A stretch of 64,000 bases of DNA from JAABVY01 sp964496505 (lineage in GTDB: Bacteria; Zixibacteria; MSB-5A5; JAABVY01): positions 1-64,000 of the forward strand of contig CAZBZV010000010.1 in NCBI GenBank assembly GCA_964496505.1. Direction: 5' to 3'. Shown piece after piece: positions 34,141 to 42,930 of this stretch. Made by a program: the position numbers and the translations under genes. Within the stretch, counting starts at the first letter, position 1; each line of letters opens with the position of its first letter. Under the pieces are notes generated by a model. It did no database searches. It saw only the letters and a list, made by a program, of their open reading frames with translations, and was not told the DNA's origin.

Positions 34141-35280
34141 TTAAGCTGCAATTCCGGCTTCATCGATAGCGGCCTTGACCACTTCCTCCATAGATGATAC
34201 GGCGGTCAGGTTAACAGCTTCCAATATTTTGCGAGCTTCCGTTTCATTGGTACCGGTGAGACGAATAACGATAGGTACCTGCGGATTCAATTCCCGCACT
34301 GCGGAGACAATACCGTTGGCAACATCATCACAGCGAGTAATACCGCCGAATATATTAAACAGGATAGCCTTAACATTGGAATCACGCAAAATAATTCTCA
34401 TAGCATTGAGCACTTTTTCGGGATTGGAAGAACCGCCTATATCCAGGAAGTTGGCAGGTTCTCCGCCGAAATGTTTGACCAGGTCCATGGTTGCCATGGC
34501 CAGGCCGGCGCCGTTTACGATACATCCGATATTGCCCTCCAGCTTGACGAAGGACAACCCGGCTTTCTTGGCATCCATCTCCGAGGCATCCTCGGCCTGC
34601 ATATCCCGCATCTCCTCGATTTCGGGATGTCTATCGAGGCCGTTGTCGTCGATATTTATCTTGGCGTCGATAGCCAGAACCTTGCCGTCCGGAGTCGTAA
34701 TCAGTGGATTGATTTCAGCCAGTGAGGAATCGTTGTCCATGTAGGTCTGGTATACTTTCTGGATGATTTTGGCGGCCTGATTGACCAGTTTGCCGTCATC
34801 ATACAGATTCCAGGCCAGCTTTCTGGCCTCATGCATCTGCATTCCCAAAATGGGATCGATATGATGCTTAAAAATCTTTTCCGGGGTTTCGCGGGCCACT
34901 TCCTCGATATCGATTCCGCCTGCGGGTGAAACCATCATCACAGGTTTTTTCGTAGCGCGGTCAAGGATAATCCCCACATAAGATTCGGATTCGATCTCGA
35001 CGGCTTCAGTTACAAGAATTTTCTTGACCGTCAGCCCCTTGATATCCATGCCCAAAATCTGAGAGGCCTTGTCGTATGCTTCTTCCGGGGTGGCACAATA
35101 TTTCACTCCGCCTGCTTTTCCACGGCCGCCCACATGCACCTGAGCCTTTACCATTACCGGTTTTCCGACCTTTTCAGCAATGCTTTTGGCTTGTTCGGGT
35201 GTGGTGGCAACATCTCCGGGGGGAACAGGAATACCTTGTGCCTCAAAAAGCCCTTTGGCCTGATACTCATGAATCTTCAT
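34141..35280 (-). CDS. sucC: Succinyl-CoA synthetase beta subunit
   Basis: A 379-residue ATP-grasp subunit of the TCA enzyme that makes ATP (or GTP) from succinyl-CoA. Seen: 'MKIHEYQAKGLF', 'VKAQVHVGGRGKAGGVKYC' (ATP-grasp), 'SLAEINPLITTPDG', 'DAKINIDDN', 'KLEGNIGCIVNGAGLAMATMDL' and 'GGEPANFLDIGGSSN'. Length matches E. coli SucC (388). The ATG overlaps the cca stop by 4 bases. This copy is the canonical one; a divergent copy is at 44716-45906. Confidence 0.97.
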   Translation of the reverse strand: MKIHEYQAKGLFEAQGIPVPPGDVATTPEQAKSIAEKVGKPVMVKAQVHVGGRGKAGGVKYCATPEEAYDKASQILGMDIKGLTVKKILVTEAVEIESESYVGIILDRATKKPVMMVSPAGGIDIEEVARETPEKIFKHHIDPILGMQMHEARKLAWNLYDDGKLVNQAAKIIQKVYQTYMDNDSSLAEINPLITTPDGKVLAIDAKINIDDNGLDRHPEIEEMRDMQAEDASEMDAKKAGLSFVKLEGNIGCIVNGAGLAMATMDLVKHFGGEPANFLDIGGSSNPEKVLNAMRIILRDSNVKAILFNIFGGITRCDDVANGIVSAVRELNPQVPIVIRLTGTNETEARKILEAVNLTAVSSMEEVVKAAIDEAGIAA

Positions 35281-36650
35281 TCTCGCTCCTTCTCTCTCAA
35301 AAATACCCGAGCCTGTTGTATTAGTTCTTCTTTATGGTTTTTTTCAGGATAATCAAGCACTATTTCCAAAAGATAAGATAAAATCTCACCTACCTTCGGC
35401 GAGGGACTCAAATTGAACTCCTCCATCAAATCATTCCCGTTAATTGCTAGCTGTTTCACCCCCAGCGGGACCTGTTCCTCGAGCTCTCCCCTGACTCTCT
35501 CCTCCAGCTCATCGATTTCCGGAGTGGTGTTTCCCATCCCCTGAGCGCGGACATCAGCCCGCCGCAATTCCAGGAGATCGTAGATATTATCGATGCCGGC
35601 TCTTTTAATCAGACGCCGCACACCTTTGTCGGACATCTCAGAAGTGAACATATGCTCTTTTATCAGGGTCTGCACATCCTTTATGATTTGATTCGAGTAG
35701 CGCAAACGCCGGAGCGCTTCTTCCGCTACTTCCGAACCCTGAAGATCGTGCCCGTAAAAATGAGCCTTACCATCCTTCACTCGCTTGGTATGGGGCTTGG
35801 CGATATCATGAAAAAGCCCGGCCAGCCTCAGTCTGAGATTATCCTGCGGCAGTTCGTCGACAGTGTAAAGCGAATGCAGGAAGACATCATGGGCATGATA
35901 CCCGCCCGGCTGGTCGACACCGATTCCGACGGCGAGTTCGGGAAGAATAATCTTTAGCAGATTTGTCTGATCCAGAAGAATAAATCCACGCGAGGGCTTT
36001 TTCGAGCGGGTCAGAAGCTTATTAAGCTCCTCCTGGATTCTCTCCGGCGTGACAGTGTTTATCAGCCCGGCATTTTGGCGGATTGCCTCGAAGGTCTGCG
36101 GTTCGATTTCGAAATCGAATCGTGCCGCAAACTGCACCGCCCTGAGCATGCGCAGGGGGTCGTCCTCGAATGTATTTGATGTAAGCATGCGAATCAGGCC
36201 GTGCTTCAAATCCTGCTGCCCGCCGTAGGGATCGACCAGTTTGTCGTCGCGCAGATTGCGGGCTATCGCATTAATGGTGAAATCCCGGCGCTTTAAATCT
36301 TCCTCGATCGGAAGAGTATGATCGAAGTCGACCTTGAAATCGCGATGTCCGATTCCGGTCGAAAACTCGCTGCGGGGTAGAGCGATATCATAGGTAATTC
36401 GTTCCGAGCCATTGTTGGAGGCGGTGAATTTTATTACTCCAAACGACTTCCCCACCAGGTCGACATGGCCGTATTTTTTGAGGACATCTACCAGCTTTTC
36501 GAACTCTATCCTGGTTACAAGGTAATCGCGGTCTTTTTCAGCGATTCCCATTCCCAGAAGGGAATCACGAACACACCCCCCTACCTCATACAGATTGCCA
36601 TATTTCAGGATTTCATCAACGACTTTTTCGCTCAGGCCCTGCATATTCAC
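35277..36650 (-). CDS. cca: CCA tRNA nucleotidyltransferase / poly(A) polymerase-like, HD-containing
   Basis: A 457-residue class II nucleotidyltransferase that adds or repairs the CCA end of tRNA. N-terminal motif 'YEVGGCVRDSLLG' with the catalytic acids in 'EKDRDYLV', then 'KRRDFTINAIA', 'LVDPYGGQQDL', and the 'EDDPLRMLRAVQFAARF' tail domain. A C-terminal HD domain ('GLFHDIAKPHT') supplies phosphohydrolase activity. Start and stop overlap neighbours (arcC and sucC) by 4 bases. Being inside a TCA operon is odd for an RNA gene and suggests operon accretion rather than function. Confidence 0.9.
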   Translation of the reverse strand: MNMQGLSEKVVDEILKYGNLYEVGGCVRDSLLGMGIAEKDRDYLVTRIEFEKLVDVLKKYGHVDLVGKSFGVIKFTASNNGSERITYDIALPRSEFSTGIGHRDFKVDFDHTLPIEEDLKRRDFTINAIARNLRDDKLVDPYGGQQDLKHGLIRMLTSNTFEDDPLRMLRAVQFAARFDFEIEPQTFEAIRQNAGLINTVTPERIQEELNKLLTRSKKPSRGFILLDQTNLLKIILPELAVGIGVDQPGGYHAHDVFLHSLYTVDELPQDNLRLRLAGLFHDIAKPHTKRVKDGKAHFYGHDLQGSEVAEEALRRLRYSNQIIKDVQTLIKEHMFTSEMSDKGVRRLIKRAGIDNIYDLLELRRADVRAQGMGNTTPEIDELEERVRGELEEQVPLGVKQLAINGNDLMEEFNLSPSPKVGEILSYLLEIVLDYPEKNHKEELIQQARVFLREKERE

Positions 36651-37597
36651 ACGGTTATAATGGTACCGGCATTGCCGCTAACAGCCTCATAAGCGTTTTC
36701 GATAGAGGTTATTATGACCTTTTTGCCGCCCATTTCCAAAAATCCAAGGGCCGCTTCCACCTTAGGTCCCATACTTCCAGGCGGAAAGTGTCCCTCTTTC
36801 AAGTATTTTTTCATCTCTTTATATTTAACGCTTCCCAAAAGCTTCTGGTCGAGCTTACCGAAATTCAGGGCGACATTATCGACGCCTGTCAGGATTATCA
36901 AAAGTTCGGCGCCGATTGATTTGGCCAATAATGCGCTGGCACGATCCTTGTCGATAACAGCATCCACGCCATCATAATCGCCGTTATCATCGATAAATAC
37001 AGGAATTCCGCCTCCACCGGCGGCGATCACTATTACACTTTTATCCACAAGCGTTTTGATCTGCCTGGCTTCCACGATTTCGATTGGAATAGGCGAGGCC
37101 ACCACCCTTCGCCAGCCGCGGTCGGCGTCTTTCTTGATCTGCCAGCCGCGCTCTTTGGCATATTTGCGAGCGGTATTGTAATCATAAAACTGCCCCACAT
37201 ATTTGCTTGGATCTTTAATCGAGGGATCGTCCTTGTCCACCACCACCTGGGTTACTATCGTAACAACATCCCGCTTGATCTTCTCCTTATGCAGGCGGTT
37301 TTGAAGGGACTGCTCGATCATATAGCCCATACCGCCCTCGGTATCGGCCACGCAGATTCCCAGCGGCAGTATTGGAGCGGTTTCCCTTGCCATCTCAACA
37401 CGCAGAAGCGCATTGCCAACCTGGGGGCCATTGCCGTGAGTTATGGCGATGTTATATCCGTTTTTTATCAGCGGAATAATTCCCGAAAGCGACTGGCGTG
37501 TATTCGCAAATTGATTCGCAATTGTATCGGGAACGCCTTTTTTGGTTATGGCGTTCCCGCCTAATGCTATTACCGCTGTCTGTTTTTTAGGAGACAT
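36647..37597 (-). CDS. arcC: Carbamate kinase
   Basis: A 316-residue enzyme that makes ATP and carbamate from carbamoyl phosphate and ADP (or the reverse). N-terminal 'VIALGGNAI', 'ITHGNGPQVGN' and 'GGGGIPV' are family motifs, and the central Lys-rich loop and 'LTGVDNVALNFG' strand are present. Its ATG (37597) and the stop of the upstream COG2403 gene share a base, and the stop overlaps cca by 4 bases. No ornithine carbamoyltransferase or arginine deiminase is in the window, so the partner pathway is not arginine fermentation on this evidence. Confidence 0.94.
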   Translation of the reverse strand: MSPKKQTAVIALGGNAITKKGVPDTIANQFANTRQSLSGIIPLIKNGYNIAITHGNGPQVGNALLRVEMARETAPILPLGICVADTEGGMGYMIEQSLQNRLHKEKIKRDVVTIVTQVVVDKDDPSIKDPSKYVGQFYDYNTARKYAKERGWQIKKDADRGWRRVVASPIPIEIVEARQIKTLVDKSVIVIAAGGGGIPVFIDDNGDYDGVDAVIDKDRASALLAKSIGAELLIILTGVDNVALNFGKLDQKLLGSVKYKEMKKYLKEGHFPPGSMGPKVEAALGFLEMGGKKVIITSIENAYEAVSGNAGTIITV

Positions 37598-38919
37598 TAT
37601 TTTTTCTTCTTAAAGAACTCCGAGATGACCTCGGTCATATCGGGAGAACCGATCTCCTGTAGTTCGTAGCGCACTCTGGTCGAGGGCTTCTTGATATTTA
37701 TGATGCGTCTCAAATCGATTGGAGTAGCGATGACGACCGAGTCGCATTTTGTCGCATTAATTGTAGCGCTTAAATCCCTGACCTGCTGTGCACCGTAACC
37801 CATGGCCGGAAGCAACGGGCCGATGTTGGGATATTTCTCGAATGTGCCTTTTAGAGTTCCGCGCAGGTATGGACGCGGATCGACAAACTCGACAGCGCCG
37901 AATTTCTGGGCGGCCACGATACCCGCGCCGTACTGCATCTCGCCGTGAGTAAGAGTCGGACCGTCCTCGACAACCAGGACACTCTTGCCGCGGATCACCT
38001 TTGGATCATCCACAAAGACCGGCGAAGCGCCCTCAATTACGGTAGCATTGGGATTGAAGATGGCGATATTCTCGCGCAGTTCCTCGATATCCTCGGGATC
38101 GGCAGTTTCCATCTTGTTCATGACGATCACATCTGCACCGATGAAGTTGGTGAAGCCGGGGAAGTAGGTCAGCTCATGTCCGGCACGATGCGGGTCGGCG
38201 ACCACGATCCAGAGATCGGGTTTGTAGAACGGTGTGTCGTTATTGCCGCCGTCCCAGACTATAACATCAGCTTCCTTCTCGGCGTTTTTAAGAATCTCTT
38301 CATAATCAACACCGGCATAGCAAACCGTACCGGCCTTGATATGCGGCTCGTACTCTTCCATCTCCTCGATAGTGCATTTATGCTTCTTTAAATCGGAGAG
38401 TTTGGCGAAACGCTGGCTGATCTGTTTGGCAAGATCTCCGTATGGCATGGGGTGACGAATCGCTACCGGCTGCTTGCCCATCTCCTTCAACACCTCACAG
38501 ACCTTGCGCGTGGTCTGGCTCTTGCCGCATCCGGTGCGGATTGCAGTGATCGCAATCACAGGCTTCTTGGACTTTACCATGGTCTCCTTGGAGCCCAGAA
38601 GTACGAATGATGCTCCGGCCCTGTCGACTACCGCGGCGGCATGCATAACATGCTGCTGGGGAACATCGGAATAAGAGAAAACAACCTCGTCGACCTTATG
38701 CTTGACGATCAACTTCTCGAGGTCTTCCTCAGGCAGAATCGGAATACCTTTGGGGTATAATTTGCCGGCAAGCTTCGCCGGGTATTTTCTGCCTTCGATA
38801 TTCGGAATCTGGGTAGCCGTGAAGGCAACTACGTTATATGATTTATTGTCTCTGTAAAACGTATTGAAATTGTGAAAATCTCTTCCTGCTGCACCCATAA
38901 TAATTACGTTCTTCTTCAT
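37597..38919 (-). CDS. COG2403 / cyclic 2,3-diphosphoglycerate synthetase-like P-loop protein
   Basis: A 440-residue cytosolic protein with an N-terminal Rossmann-like part ('KNVIIMGAAGRDFHNF'), a P-loop 'AIRTGCGKSQTTR' and a DGG-N metal site ('WDGGNNDTPFYKP'). It matches the family annotated as cyclic 2,3-diphosphoglycerate synthetase in methanogens, but in bacteria that reaction has not been shown, so the real substrate is open. Its partner here is arcC, which starts on the last base of this gene; the same pairing has been seen in other genomes by memory only and should be checked. First gene of the long operon; strong AGGAGGAT site before the ATG. Confidence 0.72.
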   Translation of the reverse strand: MKKNVIIMGAAGRDFHNFNTFYRDNKSYNVVAFTATQIPNIEGRKYPAKLAGKLYPKGIPILPEEDLEKLIVKHKVDEVVFSYSDVPQQHVMHAAAVVDRAGASFVLLGSKETMVKSKKPVIAITAIRTGCGKSQTTRKVCEVLKEMGKQPVAIRHPMPYGDLAKQISQRFAKLSDLKKHKCTIEEMEEYEPHIKAGTVCYAGVDYEEILKNAEKEADVIVWDGGNNDTPFYKPDLWIVVADPHRAGHELTYFPGFTNFIGADVIVMNKMETADPEDIEELRENIAIFNPNATVIEGASPVFVDDPKVIRGKSVLVVEDGPTLTHGEMQYGAGIVAAQKFGAVEFVDPRPYLRGTLKGTFEKYPNIGPLLPAMGYGAQQVRDLSATINATKCDSVVIATPIDLRRIINIKKPSTRVRYELQEIGSPDMTEVISEFFKKKK

Positions 38920-39183
38920 TATATCCTCCTGTTAAAACATATATAAGATGGTTAACTGAACAGCAAAATAATGATGTCAAACGCTGTCAGATTGAGGACA
39001 TGTTCCAGTAGTGCACAACAAGATAATAATCAAAACGCATAAAACTATTCACCCCATCTTAAATTAGTAAAGAGAATCTATCAGAATGCGGAAGAATTTC
39101 AAGCACTTTTTGACATTTTTTTGAATAAACAATTAATTTCTTTCAACTTAGAAACATCGCCGCAAAACCCCATAAAATAACGG
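38920..39183. other. Divergent intergenic region
   Basis: AT-rich gap between the minus-strand operon and the plus-strand asparaginase. For the operon I see a TTGACA at 38975-38980 with a poor -10 and, farther out, TTGAAA-N16-TAGATT (39102-39075); neither is decisive. No gene or RNA structure is evident. The asparaginase promoter at the right end is strong. Confidence 0.5.
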
Positions 39184-39212
39184 TTGAATTATCATCGCAA
39201 GTGTGTTATAAT
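39184..39212 (+). promoter_or_regulatory. Promoter of the asparaginase gene, predicted leaderless
   Basis: TTGAAT (39184-39189), 17-base spacer, TATAAT (39207-39212). The ATG begins at 39219, 6 bases after the -10 box, exactly where transcription should start. There is no Shine-Dalgarno sequence in the intervening bases. Confidence 0.7.
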
Positions 39213-39218
39213 ATCCCG

Positions 39219-40226
39219 ATGCAAGAGATACTGGCTGAGGTATATAGAGGAAATACGGTCGAATCAGTGCACTTCGGATCGATCGTTGTGGTCGACAACA
39301 AAGGCCAGGTGCAGTACTATGCCGGCGATCCCGATCTGGTGAGCTACACACGTTCATCGCTTAAGCCGTTTCAGGCGGTTCCCCTGACAGAACGAGGCGG
39401 ACTGGAAAAATACGGCTTCGATTTGAAGGCGCTGGCAATTATGTGCGGGTCGCATTCCGGGAGCTCAATCCATACCGAACAAGTACAGAAAAATCTCGAT
39501 AAAATCGGTCTGGACGAGAGCTACCTTCAATGCGGAACTCATCCCCCGATAGATTACCGCACATTTAACATTCTACCTACCAAAGACGAGATTTTCACAC
39601 CGATACAGCATAACTGTTCAGGTAAGCATTCCGGGCAACTGGCTCTGGCGCTGATGCTTGGATGCGATCCCGGGCGGTATCTCGATCCCGATTACGAACC
39701 CCAGAAAATAGTCAAGCAGACTGTTTCGGAAATATGTGAAGTCTCACCGGATGATATGAAGCTGGGGACTGATGGATGCTCCCTGCCGAATTATGCCTTT
39801 CCGATTAAAAACCTCGCGCTGGGATTTGCCAATATCGCTTCGCTCAAGACCGACAGCGAGATCAGAAAGAAAGCATTTCAGAAAATCATAGAGGCAATCC
39901 AGACCCATCCGATCATGATTTCCGGCGAGGACAGGTCGGACTATTACATAATGCAAGCCCTTCCCAAGGAGATTATCTGCAAACTTGGCGGTGAAGCCAT
40001 ACAGGGGGTGGGAATCCTCGATAAGGGCTGGGGAATGGCAGTTAAGATAGGAGACGGAAATTTCCGAGCGCTGGGGCCGGTTGTGGTCGAAGCGCTTCGC
40101 CAGATCGGTGTTCTGCCGGATTCGAGACTGGATTTCGTAAAGCGAATTATTAAACCGAATGTTTACAATAATAGAGACCTGCTTGTAGGCCACATCGTCC
40201 CAGCCTTCAAGCTCAAAAAGGGATAA
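39219..40226 (+). CDS. Type II-like L-asparaginase (Rhizobium etli AII family)
   Basis: A 335-residue amidohydrolase that splits asparagine to aspartate and ammonia. This family (PF06089) is unrelated to the classical AnsA/AnsB fold and resembles beta-lactamase-like serine enzymes; the SxxK motif is in 'TRSSLKPFQ' and the second Ser in 'CGSHSG'. The frame can be extended 6 codons upstream but the ATG at 39219 fits both homologs (start 'MQEILAEVYRG') and the promoter. Tryptophanase follows 95 bases downstream in the same direction. Both break down amino acids, giving ammonia and carbon. Confidence 0.86.
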   Translation: MQEILAEVYRGNTVESVHFGSIVVVDNKGQVQYYAGDPDLVSYTRSSLKPFQAVPLTERGGLEKYGFDLKALAIMCGSHSGSSIHTEQVQKNLDKIGLDESYLQCGTHPPIDYRTFNILPTKDEIFTPIQHNCSGKHSGQLALALMLGCDPGRYLDPDYEPQKIVKQTVSEICEVSPDDMKLGTDGCSLPNYAFPIKNLALGFANIASLKTDSEIRKKAFQKIIEAIQTHPIMISGEDRSDYYIMQALPKEIICKLGGEAIQGVGILDKGWGMAVKIGDGNFRALGPVVVEALRQIGVLPDSRLDFVKRIIKPNVYNNRDLLVGHIVPAFKLKKG

Positions 40227-40289
40227 CTCCCATAAATTTCGAATAAAATCCCGTAAATAGCTTATAAATGCTTATATTTACTTATGAAA

Positions 40290-40295
40290 TATAAT
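40290..40295 (+). promoter_or_regulatory. -10 box before tryptophanase
   Basis: TATAAT at 40290-40295 with no clear -35 at 16-18 bases; transcription would begin near 40302, giving a 20-base leader with AAGGAAGG before the ATG at 40322. Nothing like the E. coli TnaC leader peptide is seen in the 95-base gap. Confidence 0.35.
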
Positions 40296-40321
40296 CAGAC
40301 AACATAAAGGAAGGCCCGGGG

Positions 40322-41731
40322 ATGATTGACGATTTGGATTTTCCGGTTGAGCCCTACCGGATCAAAGTGGTCGAGCCTATTAAAATGACCACCAAAGAGG
40401 AACGTGAACTGAATATTCAAAGGGCACACTTCAATATTTTCAACATCAGATCGGAAGATGTTTTCATCGATCTTCTAACCGATTCTGGCACATCAGCCAT
40501 GAGCGACGATCAATGGGCCGGTATTATGAAGGGTGATGAGGCGTATGCAGGCTGCCGCAACTATTTCAATTTTATTGAGACTTTGCAGGATATCACCGGC
40601 TTCAAACATATTATTCCGGTGCATCAGGGACGAGTCGCTGAAAACCTGCTCTTCTCCACTATTCTCAAAGAGGGTGATTATGTACCCAATAACACCCATT
40701 TCGATACGACTCGCGGTAATGTCACCCATAAGCACGGCATCGCTGTTGATCTGATTATCAAGGAAGGTAAGGATCCGGCCAGAGAGTATCCGTTTAAGGG
40801 CAATATGGATGTCGAGCGGCTGGAGGAGTTCATTATAGAAAAAGGCAAAGACAAAATCCCCTGCGTCTTTATGACCCTCACCAATAATTCCGCGGGCGGT
40901 CAGCCGGTATCAATGGAAAATATTCGCAGAACAAAAGAGGTCTGTGAAAAATACGGCCTTCCGCTTTATTTTGATGCTGCTCGTTATGCCGAGAACGCCT
41001 ACTTCATCAAGATGCGCGAACCGGGCTATGAGGACAAGAATGTCAGGGAAATTGCGCGCGAGATGTTCAGCTATGCCGACGGTTGTTGTATGTCGGCCAA
41101 GAAAGATGCGCTGGTTAATATGGGCGGTTTTCTGGGTATTAACGATGACGAGCTCGAACAGAAGATCACCAATCTCATGATAATGATCGAGGGTTTCCGT
41201 ACCTACGGCGGGCTGGCCGGACGCGATATGGAGGTTATTGCACGCGGATTAATGGAGGCCCTGGATGTCGACTACCTGGCGCATCGAATCGAGCAGGTCA
41301 GATTTTTGGGTGAGGAGCTGGATAAAATCGGTGTGCCCTATGTCAAGCCGACCGGCGGTCATGCTGTCTTTATCGATGCCGGATCATTCCTGCCGCAAAT
41401 CCCCCGCGATCAATTCCCGGCCCAGGCGCTGGTGATCGCACTTTACCGTGAGGGCGGAATCCGTGCGGTCGAGATTGGCGGGCTGATGTTTGCCGAGAAA
41501 GACCCGGTTACAGGCAAGGTCAAGCATCCGGCTATGGAACTGGTGAGGCTTGCTATTCCCAGACGGGTTTATACCATGTCGCATCTAAAATATGTGGCGC
41601 ATACCTTCAAGAAGATAATGGCCTATAAAGATAAACTTTCCGGCTTTGAAATCACATACGAGCCGAAATACCTGCGGCATTTCACCATGCATCTGAAGGA
41701 AATCAAGCCGCAGAAGGTGAAAGTTGAATAG
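40322..41731 (+). CDS. tnaA: Tryptophanase (tryptophan indole-lyase)
   Basis: A 469-residue PLP enzyme that splits tryptophan to indole, pyruvate and ammonia. The PLP Lys is K261 ('SAKKDALV'); Arg/Tyr contacts in 'LLTDSGT-AMSDDQWAG' and 'GDEAYAG' are shared with tyrosine phenol-lyase. Separating the two: the C-terminal 'LRHFTMHLKE' has His at position 453, which is His463 in E. coli TnaA but Phe in tyrosine phenol-lyase; the 'RAVEIGGLMF' stretch also matches TnaA. The product is therefore most likely indole. A perfect hairpin terminator lies 190 bases downstream. Substrate choice is residue-based inference. Confidence 0.9.
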   Translation: MIDDLDFPVEPYRIKVVEPIKMTTKEERELNIQRAHFNIFNIRSEDVFIDLLTDSGTSAMSDDQWAGIMKGDEAYAGCRNYFNFIETLQDITGFKHIIPVHQGRVAENLLFSTILKEGDYVPNNTHFDTTRGNVTHKHGIAVDLIIKEGKDPAREYPFKGNMDVERLEEFIIEKGKDKIPCVFMTLTNNSAGGQPVSMENIRRTKEVCEKYGLPLYFDAARYAENAYFIKMREPGYEDKNVREIAREMFSYADGCCMSAKKDALVNMGGFLGINDDELEQKITNLMIMIEGFRTYGGLAGRDMEVIARGLMEALDVDYLAHRIEQVRFLGEELDKIGVPYVKPTGGHAVFIDAGSFLPQIPRDQFPAQALVIALYREGGIRAVEIGGLMFAEKDPVTGKVKHPAMELVRLAIPRRVYTMSHLKYVAHTFKKIMAYKDKLSGFEITYEPKYLRHFTMHLKEIKPQKVKVE

Positions 41732-41765
41732 GTCAAAGGTTTGCGACTTTTGACAATGACGCAAA

Positions 41766-41880
41766 CCGGGCCAAACAGAGTTTGACCCGGCCACCCATGA
41801 AGTAAATGATTAAAAATATAAAACCGGGTGGCATGCCCAAATTTTATTTGGGCGTGATGTCAAATCTCATGGAGATTTGA
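41766..41880. repeat. Three tandem short palindromes after tryptophanase
   Basis: Three inverted repeats: ccgggccaaac/gtttgacccgg (41766-41790, one mismatch), gcccaaat/atttgggc (41835-41853) and tcaaatctc/gagatttga (41860-41880). Each has a 3-base loop. They resemble the palindrome cluster at 25390-25555 in design (stem of 7-11, tiny loop) but not in sequence. The 413-base gap 41732-42144 has no gene; it holds these repeats, a terminator, and two longer copies of another element. Confidence 0.6.
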
Positions 41881-41922
41881 TCCATAAAAATGAATCATAA
41901 ATGAAGGCTGAAAATTGCATAG

Positions 41923-41951
41923 CCGTCGGGAACTCACTCCCGGCGGTTTTT
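41923..41951 (+). terminator. Rho-independent terminator after tnaA
   Basis: ccgtcggga pairs with tcccggcgg (9 bp including one G-T pair), 6-base loop, followed by TTTTT. It lies 192 bases after the tnaA stop. Confidence 0.85.
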
Positions 41952-41976
41952 GTCAATAGGTAATAAACTGTAAATC

Positions 41977-42111
41977 GTCATTCTGAGCGAAGCGAAGAAT
42001 CTGTTTGATTGGTGAGAGATTCTTCGGTCGTCCTCGACCGAGGTCGGGACTCCCTCAGAATGACAGCCATGTATTACTGTCATCCTGAGGAGCGCAAGCG
42101 ACGAAGGATCT
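41977..42111. repeat. Dispersed intergenic repeat, inverted pair plus a direct variant
   Basis: A long inverted repeat: gtcattctgag (41977-41987) matches ctcagaatgac (42054-42064), with internal gaatct/agattc also complementary. A related unit reading gtcatcctgaggagcgcaag... lies at 42079-42111. The consensus 'GTCATYCTGAG(C/G)...GCGAAGAATCT' is a widespread intergenic repeat family of unknown origin in several phyla, recalled from general knowledge. Copies here are 15 bases apart. Confidence 0.6.
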
Positions 42112-42144
42112 TTAAAGATTAAAATAAAACTGGGGTGTGGAAAT

Positions 42145-42909
42145 ATGAAATTGACTGTGATTGGATGTTCCTCGGGGACGCCCTCGGGGCAGTGCTCGAC
42201 CTCAAGCTATCTGATTGAATCTAACAGCAAAGGTTATCTGCTCGATACCGGGGATGGCACTGCGGCTGCGATCCAACGGCTGGGAATCGATACCAAAGAT
42301 ATCGAAAATATATTTATCTCGCATATGCATTCGGATCATTCCATAGGACTGCCGCTGTTGGTTCAAATGATGAAAGGTTATAAGCGCGAAAAGCATCTCA
42401 ATGTTTACCTTCCGCGGGAGGCGGAGGACGGTTTCAAGCGGCTTTTGTATATGACCTATCTTTTTCCAGATAAGCTTGGCTTTGATATTCAGTTCACAGG
42501 CGTCGAACGCAATTTCGAATTCGATGACAGCAATATCAAAATAGAATTCTTCCAGAACAGCCATCTGTTCGGAGCTAAGGAGTACATCCTGAACCATACT
42601 ATACCCAATCGCATGCAGTGCTTCTCTTTCATTATCACTGCTGATAAAAAGAAGTTTGTCTATTCGGCCGATATCGGCTCTATTGATGATCTCGATCCGA
42701 TTATCGAGAACGCCGATTTGCTTTTGACCGAGGGGATGCATGTGGAACTGGAAAAGATGCCGGAGCTTTTGATTGAGAAAAATGTGAAGAAGCTGATTCT
42801 TACACATCTTCCTGAGGGAGCAGATAAAGATCAGATTAAGGCGATGTTTGAAAAGGCCGGATTTTCAAATGTTGATTTTGCTTCGGAGGGGATGGAGATT
42901 GAAGTCTAA
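42145..42909 (+). CDS. MBL-fold metallo-hydrolase, RNase Z-like
   Basis: A 254-residue enzyme with the two-metal motif HMHSDH ('FISHMHSDHSIG'), an upstream Asp in 'LLDTGDGT', and 'SADIG' and 'THLPEG' later metal positions. It looks like the RNase Z/arylsulfatase branch of the fold but is shorter than RNase Z and lacks its exosite arm. It therefore may be a phosphodiesterase or another hydrolase; exact substrate unknown. It follows the repeat gap on the plus strand and faces convergently a small unknown gene. The ATG is preceded by a weak ggggtgtgga. Confidence 0.78.
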   Translation: MKLTVIGCSSGTPSGQCSTSSYLIESNSKGYLLDTGDGTAAAIQRLGIDTKDIENIFISHMHSDHSIGLPLLVQMMKGYKREKHLNVYLPREAEDGFKRLLYMTYLFPDKLGFDIQFTGVERNFEFDDSNIKIEFFQNSHLFGAKEYILNHTIPNRMQCFSFIITADKKKFVYSADIGSIDDLDPIIENADLLLTEGMHVELEKMPELLIEKNVKKLILTHLPEGADKDQIKAMFEKAGFSNVDFASEGMEIEV

Positions 42910-42930
42910 TACAGACAGACTTGATTTTGA

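Noticed and set aside
40322..41731. Tyrosine phenol-lyase
   Set aside because: The N-terminus resembles it as well, but the C-terminal His and 'RAVEIGG' match tryptophanase.
42905..42930. Hairpin aagtct/agactt between convergent genes as terminator
   Set aside because: Stem of only 6 bp with no clear T run; too weak to call.
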